Positions 56,131 to 64,000 of a stretch of 64,000 bases of DNA are shown here, piece by piece. The notes beneath the pieces were generated by a model that saw only the letters and a list, made by a program, of their open reading frames with translations, did not search any database and was not told the origin of the DNA. Source of the stretch: Hofstenia miamia. Taxonomy: Eukaryota > Xenacoelomorpha > Acoela > Hofsteniidae. The stretch lies in the NCBI GenBank assembly GCA_900660155.1, contig CABFPE010000101.1:886568-950567 (forward strand), written 5' to 3'. Every line of letters starts with the position of its first letter. Position 1 is the first letter of the stretch. Both the position numbers and the translations under genes were made by a program.

Positions 56131-56928
56131 GGTGTCCCAAAAAGATGTATACACACTTTAAATAATTGTAAACCAGGTGTTTNTTTATGAAACAATATCT
56201 AGTGATTCGACCTTCCAAACACCGATATATACTGGTATGCCATTGAAAATGTAGCTTATATATATATGTATATAAATATATATATAATAAAAGAACATAT
56301 GTGGAGTCATTTTAATTCAGAAATATTTTTACATGCATGCCAACCAAAAACAAATAATTTTGAAATAATCATTAAGCATCAAGAAACAAAAATAGNNTTG
56401 TTTAATGTTCAACATGTAAAAAAATACAAACTACTCTTCTGTCTGGATCATCGTCATTAAGAGCATGGACTAATCTTGGAATGTAACTTTTCCATTTACA
56501 ACCTTTCATGATGCGATGGACAGATGATTTTGAAATACCTACCTCACGACTGGCTTGCCGCACAGACTTTCTTGGACTTCGCTGAAGCGTTTCAAGTACT
56601 CTTTCTTCCTTTGTAGGACTTGTCGATGTACGTGGTCTTCCGGAATGCTTTCTGGAGACGTTCTAAACAGTTCTATTAGCTTCAAACTTATCTCTAATTC
56701 GAGTGATGGTAACTCGTGTTGGTGGTTCTTTTTGAAACATCCTCGTAAACTGTCTTTACACTTCTACTGCGTTTTCATGCTTCCAGTAACATTTTAAAAT
56801 GAATTTTCTTTCTTCAAAGTTGTGTCTGGTTGCCATCATTTGGATCGATGGGTTTAATCTGCAAAGAAAAAACAAAATTTTGAGTTATCAGCTGATAAAA
56901 GGTGTATACATCTTTTTGGAACACCCTG
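56131..56928 (-). mobile_element. IS630/Tc1/mariner-type transposon, N-terminal half
   Basis: The ends are inverted repeats: GGTGTCCCAAAAAGATGTAT at the left and, reversed, CAGGGTGTTCCAAAAAGATG/TATACACC at the right, followed by TA. On the minus strand from about 56838 the frames read MATRHNFEERKFILKCYWKH and ENAVEV, then [40 protein letters not shown] and [20 protein letters not shown], closing with [16 protein letters not shown]. These are the paired HTH and linker of a widespread animal family whose catalytic half resembles the fragment at 5102-5615. Stops follow VEV and NRTV. The catalytic half is replaced by misjoined sequence between N at 56183 and NN at 56396-56397. Confidence 0.8.
56184..56270 (+). 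repeat. Misjoined 3' end of exon 10
   Basis: TTTATGAAACAATATCTAGT through the splice donor at 56235 repeats 49092-49176. It sits between Ns inside a transposon, so it is a scaffold artefact or allelic contig end. Confidence 0.8.
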
Positions 56929-57185
56929 TATACATTAGACTTCTTAAAAGGCTCTGCTTTGTTTACATAATTCAAAATGAATGTTTTTATTGTTAAGTTT
57001 ATTGTTTGCGGTGTTAAATCGACAATATAATCAATGTATTAGGAACATAAACCAAGCATCGGTGTAATAATTTTTTCTTAAAACCAAAGATTGTCAATTA
57101 TATAAAAACAACCTGCCTACAAGAAACAGGTCAACAATTAATAAAATAACAATGTAATAAGAATAAACAACTACTAATTTTTTTA

Positions 57186-57370
57186 ACATGGGGTAAGATT
57201 ATGGTTAGGGTACTATTTAGCTTAAAGTTAGTGTTGTATTTAGGGTTGTCTTGGGTTAGGGTTAGGGATATAGTTAGGGTTATCCTTTGGGATATGGTTT
57301 GGGTTAGGGTTAAGGTTATAATTATTATTTTGATAAATTAGCTTATTTTTGCAAAAATCGCAAAAGTACA
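57186..57370. repeat. Degenerate TTAGGG-type array, element end
   Basis: GGTTATGGTTAGGG, GGGTTAGGGTTAGGG, AGTTAGGGTTATCC and GGGTTAGGGTTAAGG recur over about 130 bases. They are followed by TTTTGATAAATTAGCTTATT and TTTGCAAAAATCGCA, which parallels the right end of the element at 34178-35612 (TATCGATAAACTATCG, TTTTTGCAACTA). It is an internal, not telomeric, array. Confidence 0.6.
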
Positions 57371-57920
57371 AAAATTTTATTTTGGTGGGATTTTTTTCAA
57401 ATCGGGCCCGTCGTAGCAACCTAAACTGATTGAACTTAATTTCACTTTTGGATTCATTTTGGATTATGACCAAACATCATTTATTTGTTTTTTATTGCTT
57501 TTAAGTTAAAAATTGTTTCCTTCGGGGAATCACTCTCAAGTTTTTCCACAGACTCCGAATCTAAGTTTTGAATAAATCCACCTCTAAGCACTCTAAAAAC
57601 TCAATTTACGTAATTTCAATAAGCTGCAAGTATTATACTAGCAAGTTGCAACATTTGTGGCGGTATTTGAACAATACCAAATAGGGGTTTACATATATGT
57701 ATATATGATTCACACATTTCAAAATTCCACAGGAACCTACAAATGGACGGTTACTCGAAAAACCGATTTCAGGTTTCTCTATGCTAATTAATTATTGATT
57801 CCAACAATCATTGAATTGAGTTTTGATTAGTGATGAGCACATAGAGGGTTTATAATGCCGCACCCGTCAATCAAAATATAAATTTTTTATACAACTAACT
57901 TCACTTGTATCATAGTTCAA
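57371..57920. other. Intron, no gene seen
   Basis: AT-rich, no recognised motif. Confidence 0.4.
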
Positions 57921-57923
57921 CAT

Positions 57924-57926
57924 TAT

Positions 57927-57964
<38 letters not shown>

Positions 57965-58290
57965 CTACTACTAAGCTTTATTAAGCTGTAGATAAATATA
58001 CAATGATATAGAATAACATAAATATAAAAAGCATTTTAATATTTACAAAAATTAAATGATTTTTTGGAGTCACTGCCTAAACATAAAAATAATCGTTTAC
58101 ATCCATTACTTTCATATGAATTTTCTAAAATTCATAAAGAATATCGTACATTTTCTTTTTGCTAATTCTCGGATTTCCAAAGAAATCAAGGTTGTATTTC
58201 TGAATTAAATAATTCGCAATGCAGCAAATTCTATTAAAGTACCAATGATCACTAGTATTTTTCTTTGTTTTCTTTATAAAAAACAGTAGA
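57924..58290 (-). mobile_element. Probable LINE 3' end with (TAG)n tail
   Basis: An ACT trinucleotide array (57927-57973; TAG on the minus strand) follows AGCTTTATTAAGCTGTAGAT, as at the tail of a minus-strand LINE. Upstream on that strand, 58250-58135 reads HWYFNRICCIANYLIQKYNL, DFFGNPRISKKKMYDILYEF then stop. The protein end is not one I can place in a clade, so this is a moderate call from layout. Confidence 0.4.
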
Positions 58291-58655
58291 ATTTTAGTAT
58301 ACTATACCCAGATCACTCTTTATTTAAGGGTATCAGGCAGTTTAAATCAATTGATGCGGAAACTTTTTAAAATTTGAAATCGAATTGCTGCTATTGTTAT
58401 AGTTAAATAACCATTTCTTGTATTATGATGTTATGTAAGATAATTTTATTTAAGAAAAATTTATAAAGTATTATATATTTTTTTTACAGAGAAGGATGCT
58501 TTCCTGTTGCTTGAAAATCCAATGCTTTTTCATCCTAAACCTCATCAGTGAATTAACTTTGCAATAACAATTTGTGCATCAACATTTGGTTCTTTCTTCA
58601 TTAACTGTATATGATTAACTTACTATGCTTATTGCAACCATATTTTGGAATTATT
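58291..58655. other. Intron, no gene seen
   Basis: AT-rich, no recognised motif. Confidence 0.4.
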
Positions 58656-58659
58656 TTTT

Positions 58660-58760
58660 GCCTCCTTCGACGCCTACTGTAAACATTGAGATTCAATATG
58701 ACCAAGATGTCAACATGTACTTCTTCGAAACACACATGTACTTAAAGGCTTCTGTTGCAG
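58660..58760 (+). pseudogene. Decayed FN3-like exon
   Basis: GCCTCCTTCGACGCCTACTG/TAAACATTGAGATTCAATAT/GACCAAGATGTCAACATG parallels the start of the exon at 58931 (CTCCATCGGCACCAACTGTA/AATATTCAAAGTCAAAATGA/GGATAGC) and the DSQYDDN turn of type B. The acceptor AG is changed to TG, the reading frame closes early, and the Cys region is not recognisable. It is a dead duplicate lying 270 bp upstream of a live exon, direct evidence of birth and death of exons in this gene. Confidence 0.65.
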
Positions 58761-58930
58761 TAATATTTTTGGATAAAATTGATTTTTATATTGCATAAAA
58801 AATAAATACTTGAAAATAAACGAGAGAATAATTATAATTCTATTTCTGAATAATTTTATTAATGAAATGGTCATGCTATTTATCACATTTTCTTCTTTTA
58901 TACCTAATCAGGGTTAAAAACATTATTTAG

Positions 58931-59182
58931 CTCCATCGGCACCAACTGTAAATATTCAAAGTCAAAATGAGGATAGCATTGTCATCACAATCACTGCAGG
59001 ATCTGCATCTGACACTATTAAAGCATGCATATACCCAACTGCTTCTGGATCATGTTCATATGCAACTGTAACAAGTCCTCATACTTTTTCCCCCTTAACT
59101 ACTAGTGAAAATTACACAATTGATGTCAAAGCGGTTTATCAAACTCTAGATAGTGAAATAATAAGCATGCAAGCAACTACAG
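58931..59182 (+). CDS. FN3-like Cys-pair domain exon 13
   Basis: The exon is 252 bases, after cattatttag, before gtaaat, phase 1-1. The domain begins APSAPTVNIQSQNEDSIVIT, has IKACIYPTASGSCSYA (C-x8-C) and ends SPHTFSPLTTSENYTI, DVKAVYQTLDSEI and ATTG. The Phe before the first Cys region is Ile (TIKACIY), and the closing YTG is TTG. No later exon was found in the remaining 4.8 kb. Confidence 0.86.
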
Positions 59183-59199
59183 GTAAATAATAATAGTAA

Positions 59200-59225
59200 T
59201 AATAATGATATATATATATATATAT
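59200..59225. repeat. AT microsatellite
   Basis: An AAT-type then AT run directly follows the last exon's donor and precedes the tail of a LINE. Confidence 0.8.
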
Positions 59226-59830
59226 AAACATTGTATTACATTGTATTGTATTGAATCCACGCTTTACTTCCAGTCCATTGCACAAAGTGCATTGCAAAAC
59301 GGAAAATTGTAAATATTAAATAAAATCATTGCTATAAGAATCGGGAGAGAGTTCCATTATTAAGGCATTTTAACGCTGCTGGCAAAAAAGTTTTACTATG
59401 TCTTGCATCTTTCTTCATTCTAGAATGACATGAGTGTTGCGTTTGGAGAACATCTTTTTTCATGCAGATGATGATCACATTTATTACAAATTTTCCAAGC
59501 ATATTTTGGTTAAACAGTTTACTAAGAAAAAATAATTTAAGTGGCTTTCCCAAAAATGTTTTGTTGTTTACGTTAATATCTGGTACCCAGACAACAGAAG
59601 CGGAAGTGTATGTCAGTTTGATGTATGCCCTGAAAATCATCCATTGCTTAGCCTTTGACAGTAATTCAATAAAATGCGACATTGATAGTACTGAAGGCAA
59701 AGCTTTATTAACGATATAGTCCACATGATCATTCCAATTTAATCTTTGTTTAACTTAATACCGAGATTTATTATTTGAGTAGCAGTCAGACGTGCTAGGT
59801 TTTTACATTTAATTGTTGTTTAATAATGGC
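59226..59830 (-). mobile_element. LINE ORF2 C-terminal fragment (CR1/jockey-like)
   Basis: On the minus strand from about 59810 to the stop near 59332 a long open stretch reads LARLTATQII, then, in the frame that runs to the stop, NWNDHVDYIVNKALPSVLSM, FRAYIKLTYTSASVVWVPD, KDVLQTQHSCHSRMKKDARH and KTFLPAALKCLNNGTLSRFL. The order W-x-x-H-V-x-x-I ... YIKLxYxSAxxVW ... FLPxALxxxN is the thumb and C terminus of CR1/jockey-clade reverse transcriptases. The 3' UTR is about 105 bp and ends in TACAATACAATGTAATACAA-like short repeats. The open 130-codon stretch suggests fairly recent insertion; 5' truncation is typical of LINEs. Confidence 0.8.
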
Positions 59831-60174
59831 AACATTTTTTTCATTTTTTGATATTAGGATACTTAAAAACTAATAGACTTGTGCATAGTAGTTAGTACTT
59901 AAAGTTTTTCACATTAACGTTGTCTCTTCGTTTTTGCTGGTACTCTTAAAGTTTGAATTCCTAATTTCCTAATATAACTGTTAGGATCTAGCTTCTAACT
60001 TAACATTTCTGACATTTGCATTGCACTTTTATTCACCGCAAAATGCGTGGTAAAATTATTTCCTTCTAAATTCAAAAAATTTTGTTTCAAAATTCCTGGA
60101 AAAAATTCCATAGAAAAAAAATTGCGTATTTCTTCAATTATCAAAGCAAACTGTATCTTAATCATTTCACATTA

Positions 60175-60830
60175 TTGGGTCATTAGCAAAACCAGGGCGC
60201 GCTTCTAAAGCAACGGATCGTGCCCAAACAGATTTAGCCCGTCTTTCCAGAATTTGCCCACATTCGACGTCAAAACTTTTGAAAAGTGATTGGAGCCATT
60301 GATACTTGGTGCTTGATTCCACAATTAAACAAATATGGGCTTTATGGTCGCAGAGCGCTCCGAAAACCACTTTTATTACGCAAAAATATAAACTCCGACA
60401 GGGCAAGGTTAATATCTTCGAATAAACGTTGTGTGCAACACTCAGGAAGACATTTGCAGTTTGTCAGAAGGCCGAAATTATTTAAAATCCAAGATTTATC
60501 AAATAAAGTTCAAGATGGTTCCACACAATTGATGGCTTTTGCGCTTTGAAAATTTGTCAGGATGGATGGGAATATGACTTGAAGTAAATATTTTAAAGAT
60601 CCATGTACATTCTCTGCTAGATGAAAACAGCATGTTCCAACAGAACAATGCATATGCATATGCCAGAAGTCATGACGTACATGGACAAATCTGGGATTAT
60701 GTTAATAAATGACTGGCAAGCAAGATTACCTGATCTTAATATCATCGAAAACTTATTGGAAGTTCTAAGAAGTCGAAATGGAGGAATCAAATTCGAAAAT
60801 TTTTATCTATTGTAGCAAAATCTTGAATAA
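60175..60830 (+). mobile_element. Tc1-like transposase relic
   Basis: In shifting frames the + strand gives NKPGRASKATDRAQ and DLARLSRICPHSTSKLL (DNA-binding part), LNKYGLYGRRALRKPLLLRK (the GRRPRRKPLLT linker of Tc1 proteins), then MFQQNNAYAYARSHDV (normally FQQDNAPxH; Asn replaces the catalytic Asp) and QARLPDLNIIENLLEVLRSR (W-x-A-x-SPDLNPIENLW block). There are at least four stops or shifts. No terminal repeats were identified. It is a different Tc1 lineage from the one at 36277-37899. Confidence 0.75.
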
Positions 60831-61555
60831 AACGAGGCAAAAAATCAATTAATGCAACTTATAAATATTGTATTCCACGATTTAGGGAGTGATTACCAAG
60901 GTTACCGTGGATCTGGATTTAGATATGGTTTGATCCGATCCCTGGCTATTAATTGATTATTGTGGATGAAAAATATAAGGTAAAGGATAATTTATTCTTT
61001 CTTATGGTTAGTTTTTAAGTATTGTAGCTAAAATGAGCAATGAAAATACACTTTCAATAATTTTGTTGTACAAATCGGAGAATATTATCCGTATTTATCA
61101 ATAATAAAATAATTGAAGTCCATTAGTCTTTAAAAGTTTCAAAGATCAGACGTTTGCTTCTTAATTTGTTCCTTAAATCTGTCCATTTGGCATTGGAAAA
61201 CCATCAGAAGCGAAATTCAATTCCTCATTAATAAATATTTCAATAACTTCACCTGAATTTCTGTTTTCGCCATCATTTGAATTTTATCAGAAATTATTGT
61301 CCAAAAGTGTGGTTAAATCAATAATATACTACATCAATTATGGCATCACAGTATGCACATATTAATGAATGTGATATGCATGAATCCAATTAATGTGACC
61401 TATTGCGCAAATTTCCAATGCTCGTTTTCACTGAATTTCATTATTGGGTAAGCATAAACTTTTTAAAATTCATATAATTTGATAGCCTGGTAAAATTAAT
61501 ATCAGTTTCAATAAAATTGTGTAACAGAAATTGCACATATAATTATGATCCATTC
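60831..61555. other. No gene seen
   Basis: AT-rich flank without recognised features. Confidence 0.4.
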
Positions 61556-63020
61556 AATATCTCTAAAACGGAAGCTCTTCTTTTTTTGTTCCTCTAAGAC
61601 CTTCATACTTCCTGTATTCTATTTTAATGGTACTCAAATTCATTTTAATCCTAATGTCTTTGATAGTGGTGTAATAATTTCCTCCTCACTTTCCTGATCA
61701 AAACAAGTTTCATTAAAAACTAAGAAATTCTCTTCTCTCTATTTCCTTATGTCATCACTGCTGAGTTCACGTAATTCTCCTTCGAAATTAATTCTCTATA
61801 AATCATATTGTCTCTCCACTCTCTGCTATAATTCTCAATGCTAGTATCTAAATTCCTCTTCTAATAAACTTGACAGACTCTTGTATTGTGGCCTTGGCTG
61901 GATATTCTTTTCTAACCAAGCTTACCTAAAGCTTCTATTTAAAGCTAGACTTTGCCAATTTCCCTGTGCCTCAAGTTTCTAGATCTCACGTTTCTGAACT
62001 AATTACTTCTTGACATTTCTGACTTTGATTTTTCTGATTTTCTTAAATTCTCCAAATCTTTATATAATTCTCGCTTTTCCTCTAATGTCTTTTTTCATCT
62101 CCCTCGCATTTACAAAGCGAGAAATTGATATTTGGTATAACCTTCGGATTTTTAAAAATGAACTCCTCACATTTTTTTCTTCCTTATCTCACTTGGTCTT
62201 CAATATAAATGCGATTTCTTCCCCTTCTGTACCTTCTCCTGTCACTTATTTTGTTCATATTTTTCTCTGTGTAGATTTATTTTATTTTTGTTTGTATACA
62301 ACACTGTGTGATACAATACATTTATATTATTATTATTCTTACTTCTCACAGCTTTATGCTGGTATCCCTCTCAGCTCGGGGAACTCACCAGTTCTCAGGG
62401 AGTCTGAGAGCTTTCCTCAGGACTCTAGCTGTTCCAAANTTCTGAATAAGATTCAAAAAATGACTGCTTCTGTACCTTCTCCTGTCACTTATTTTGTTCA
62501 TATTTTTCTCTGTGTAGATTTATTTTATTTTTGTTTGTATACAACACTGTGTGATACAATACATTTATATTATTATTATTCTTACTTCTCACAGCTTTAT
62601 GCTGGTATCCCTCTCAGCTCGGGGAACTCACCAGTTCTCAGGGAGTCTGAGAGCTTTCCTCAGGACTCTAGCTGTTCCAAACAATACTGCCTTCTGTGCT
62701 ACTGCCCCTCCCCACTTTGGTACTCCCAACTCCTCCAGGTATTTCTTATGCTTCTTACTCACTGCTCCTAGTGCTCCTAAAACTACCGAGACTACTTCAA
62801 CCTTGTTTAGCTTCCACAGCTTTCTATTTCCTCTGCCAACTCCCTGTACTTGTCTATCTTCTCTTTTTCTTTGCTTTCTAAATTCCTGTCCTTTGGTACT
62901 GCTATGTCTATCACTGTTTCTAATCTTTCGTTTTTGTCTACCACTACTATGTCTGGCCTCCATGCTTCTATTACACAATGAAAGTTGTTTGCGCCCTACC
63001 GCAGGTCTGAGAACTACTTT
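61556..63020 (-). mobile_element. LINE ORF2 C-terminal end and pyrimidine-rich flank
   Basis: On the minus strand 62970 to about 62820 reads WRPDIVVVDKNERLETVIDI, AVPKDRNLESKEKEKIDKYR and ELAEEIESCG. After a frameshift near 62820 it continues KLWKLNKVEVVSVVLGALGA, VSKKHKKYLEELG and LFGTARVLRKALRLPEN. The motifs IDIAVPxD, EKxxKYxxL, VVPVVxGALG and LLGTAxILRKxL mark the C-terminal end of a family of non-LTR pol proteins. The + strand from 61560 to 62450 is strongly C/T-rich and may be its 3' UTR. A single N at 62440 joins 62217-62439 to a repeat of the same sequence at 62471-62690, so about 220 bp is duplicated by assembly. Confidence 0.75.
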
Positions 63021-63425
63021 AATCACTTTTGTATCAATTACGAAGAAAATAAATTTTCTTATTCAAACACTGATGATAATCAAATCTTTGAACTAGCATC
63101 AATTACGATTGATCAAAGAAAGTAATTAGGAACAAACAATTTAACAAAATCTCTGCAGAAATTCTTTGATCAACTATATTCTACCCTTGAAAAACGACGG
63201 TATGTTCATCAATTTAATGGGAAATCTAAACGTCTATTCCGAAATACATGAAATAAACAACAATAATACTGCCTTAAGAGACAAAAATCAAGTACTAAAT
63301 TACTTAAATTCAACATTCAAAGAGCTTCGACTTTTCAATTTCGTGCTTTATAAGAAATAATAAAATTCTTGTATTCCCAAACAAACAAAAAATTTTCTTT
63401 TAGACTTGCTACAAAAAATGAATTA
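63021..63425. other. No gene seen
   Basis: AT-rich; the frame at 63166-63360 has no recognised motif. Confidence 0.4.
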
Positions 63426-63620
63426 AACTCCCGCTTACACAATGAGTTTTCCCTCACGACTTCATCTTCATTTCCGAAGCAATTAACTAAATATAATTTG
63501 AGTCTACACGGTAAGTATTCCCCCCTTATGAGTAATAGCAACATTTTCTGAGTTCGTAAGTTTTCCCATATGTCACATAAGAGAAAGACCTAAGGGAAAA
63601 CTTTTCGTGTAAACGGGGCT
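63426..63620. mobile_element. PIF/Harbinger-like MITE (195 bp)
   Basis: The ends are inverted: AACTCCCGCTTACAC followed by AATGAGTTTTCCC at the left, and AGCCCCGTTTACAC followed by GAAAAGTTTTCCC read inward from the right, with a one-base gap. TTA flanks both (63423-63425 and 63621-63623). Overlapping frames on both strands are incidental. Confidence 0.65.
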
Positions 63621-63623
63621 TTA

Positions 63624-64000
63624 GAAAACATTGTTAAGAAAATTGATATCAACATATCAACTGCCTCTTATGATCTCCCATTTTTCATTATTAAACGTTT
63701 TTGCATATTTTGCAGAAAAATTATTAATCACATTCAATCAATATATTATTGAATGTGAATTTCAGGCCTTCCTAAAAAATCAGATATATCACCTATATAT
63801 GTATAAAAAGGTGACAAGCGCTTAATATCATAGACCCAGTTGTATTACACATCCTTTCAGCAAGCATTCCTTAAATCTGAAAATATCCTATCCAATGGAA
63901 ATTGAAAAACTTGATAACAATTTGGTAAGATCTCGGCAAGTTATTACAACTCCGTTGCAAAATTTACAAAGATTTAGTAAAATCTTGCCAAGATTTTACC
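63624..64000. other. No gene seen
   Basis: AT-rich. A short pair of imperfect inverted words (GGTAAGATCTCGGCAAG at about 63924, CTTGCCAAGATTTTACC at the window end) may be the start of a repeat that continues beyond the window. Confidence 0.4.

Noticed and set aside
57186-57320. Telomere or telomere-fusion site
   Set aside because: The TTAGGG-like units are degenerate and flanked by sequence shared with another copy at 35510, so they belong to a dispersed repeat.

Overview
The window is AT-rich metazoan DNA, roughly 70% A+T by eye. The animal origin follows from spliced fibronectin-III-type exons separated by large introns, and from a dense mixture of LINEs, LTR-element fossils and hAT, Tc1/mariner, PIF/Harbinger, P/THAP9 and pogo-like transposons. 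The species cannot be named from the sequence. An invertebrate with a repeat-rich, highly heterozygous genome fits best. No rRNA, tRNA or CRISPR was recognised.

The only host gene seen is on the + strand and appears to span the whole window. It has thirteen complete exons, at 3130, 14117, 15073, 18896, 20784, 32596, 33454, 35822, 42282, 48891, 53859, 55820 and 58931. Each encodes one FN3-like domain of about 83-94 residues between a (t)nag acceptor and a gt donor, and every intron is phase 1. Twelve of the domains share a Cys-x(7-10)-Cys pair that ordinary FN3 domains lack; the first domain has none. Neither end of the gene is visible: there is no signal peptide, no membrane segment, and only a possible stop after the first exon. 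Exons 14117-35822 alternate between two types (A: FLYL-x-ASE; B: an upstream DDN/EDN turn) as three A-B pairs. Once a MITE is removed from one of them, the three A-to-B introns are 603-701 bp long, which points to duplication of a two-exon unit.

Layout. 1-3.1 kb: intergenic or intronic, with hairpins and short tandem repeats. 3.1-14.1 kb: first exon, then an intron with mariner and IS630-type transposase relics, MITEs, a P-like relic, a Harbinger element with a hAT MITE nested inside it, and a 758-base unsequenced run. 14.1-21 kb: two A-B exon pairs, with a P/THAP9-like fossil between them and a hAT-like MITE inside the second pair. 21-32.6 kb: a large intron holding several LINE fragments, a hAT relic, a second copy of the 465-bp hAT MITE, and a duplicated 600-bp block that differs by a pogo-like insertion. 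32.6-36 kb: third A-B pair plus one exon. 36.2-38.2 kb: a Tc1 element nested in a hAT-type element. 38-48 kb: MITEs, an LTR-element fossil and a 1.4-kb element with long terminal inverted repeats. 47-56.4 kb: scrambled assembly with single-N joins between near-identical blocks. 55.8-64 kb: last exons, then LINE, Tc1 and MITE material.

The transposons sit in the introns of the FN3 gene and explain most of its length. Single-N joins flanked by direct duplications are best read as allelic contigs placed in tandem, so exon counts from 47 to 56.4 kb must be read with care.
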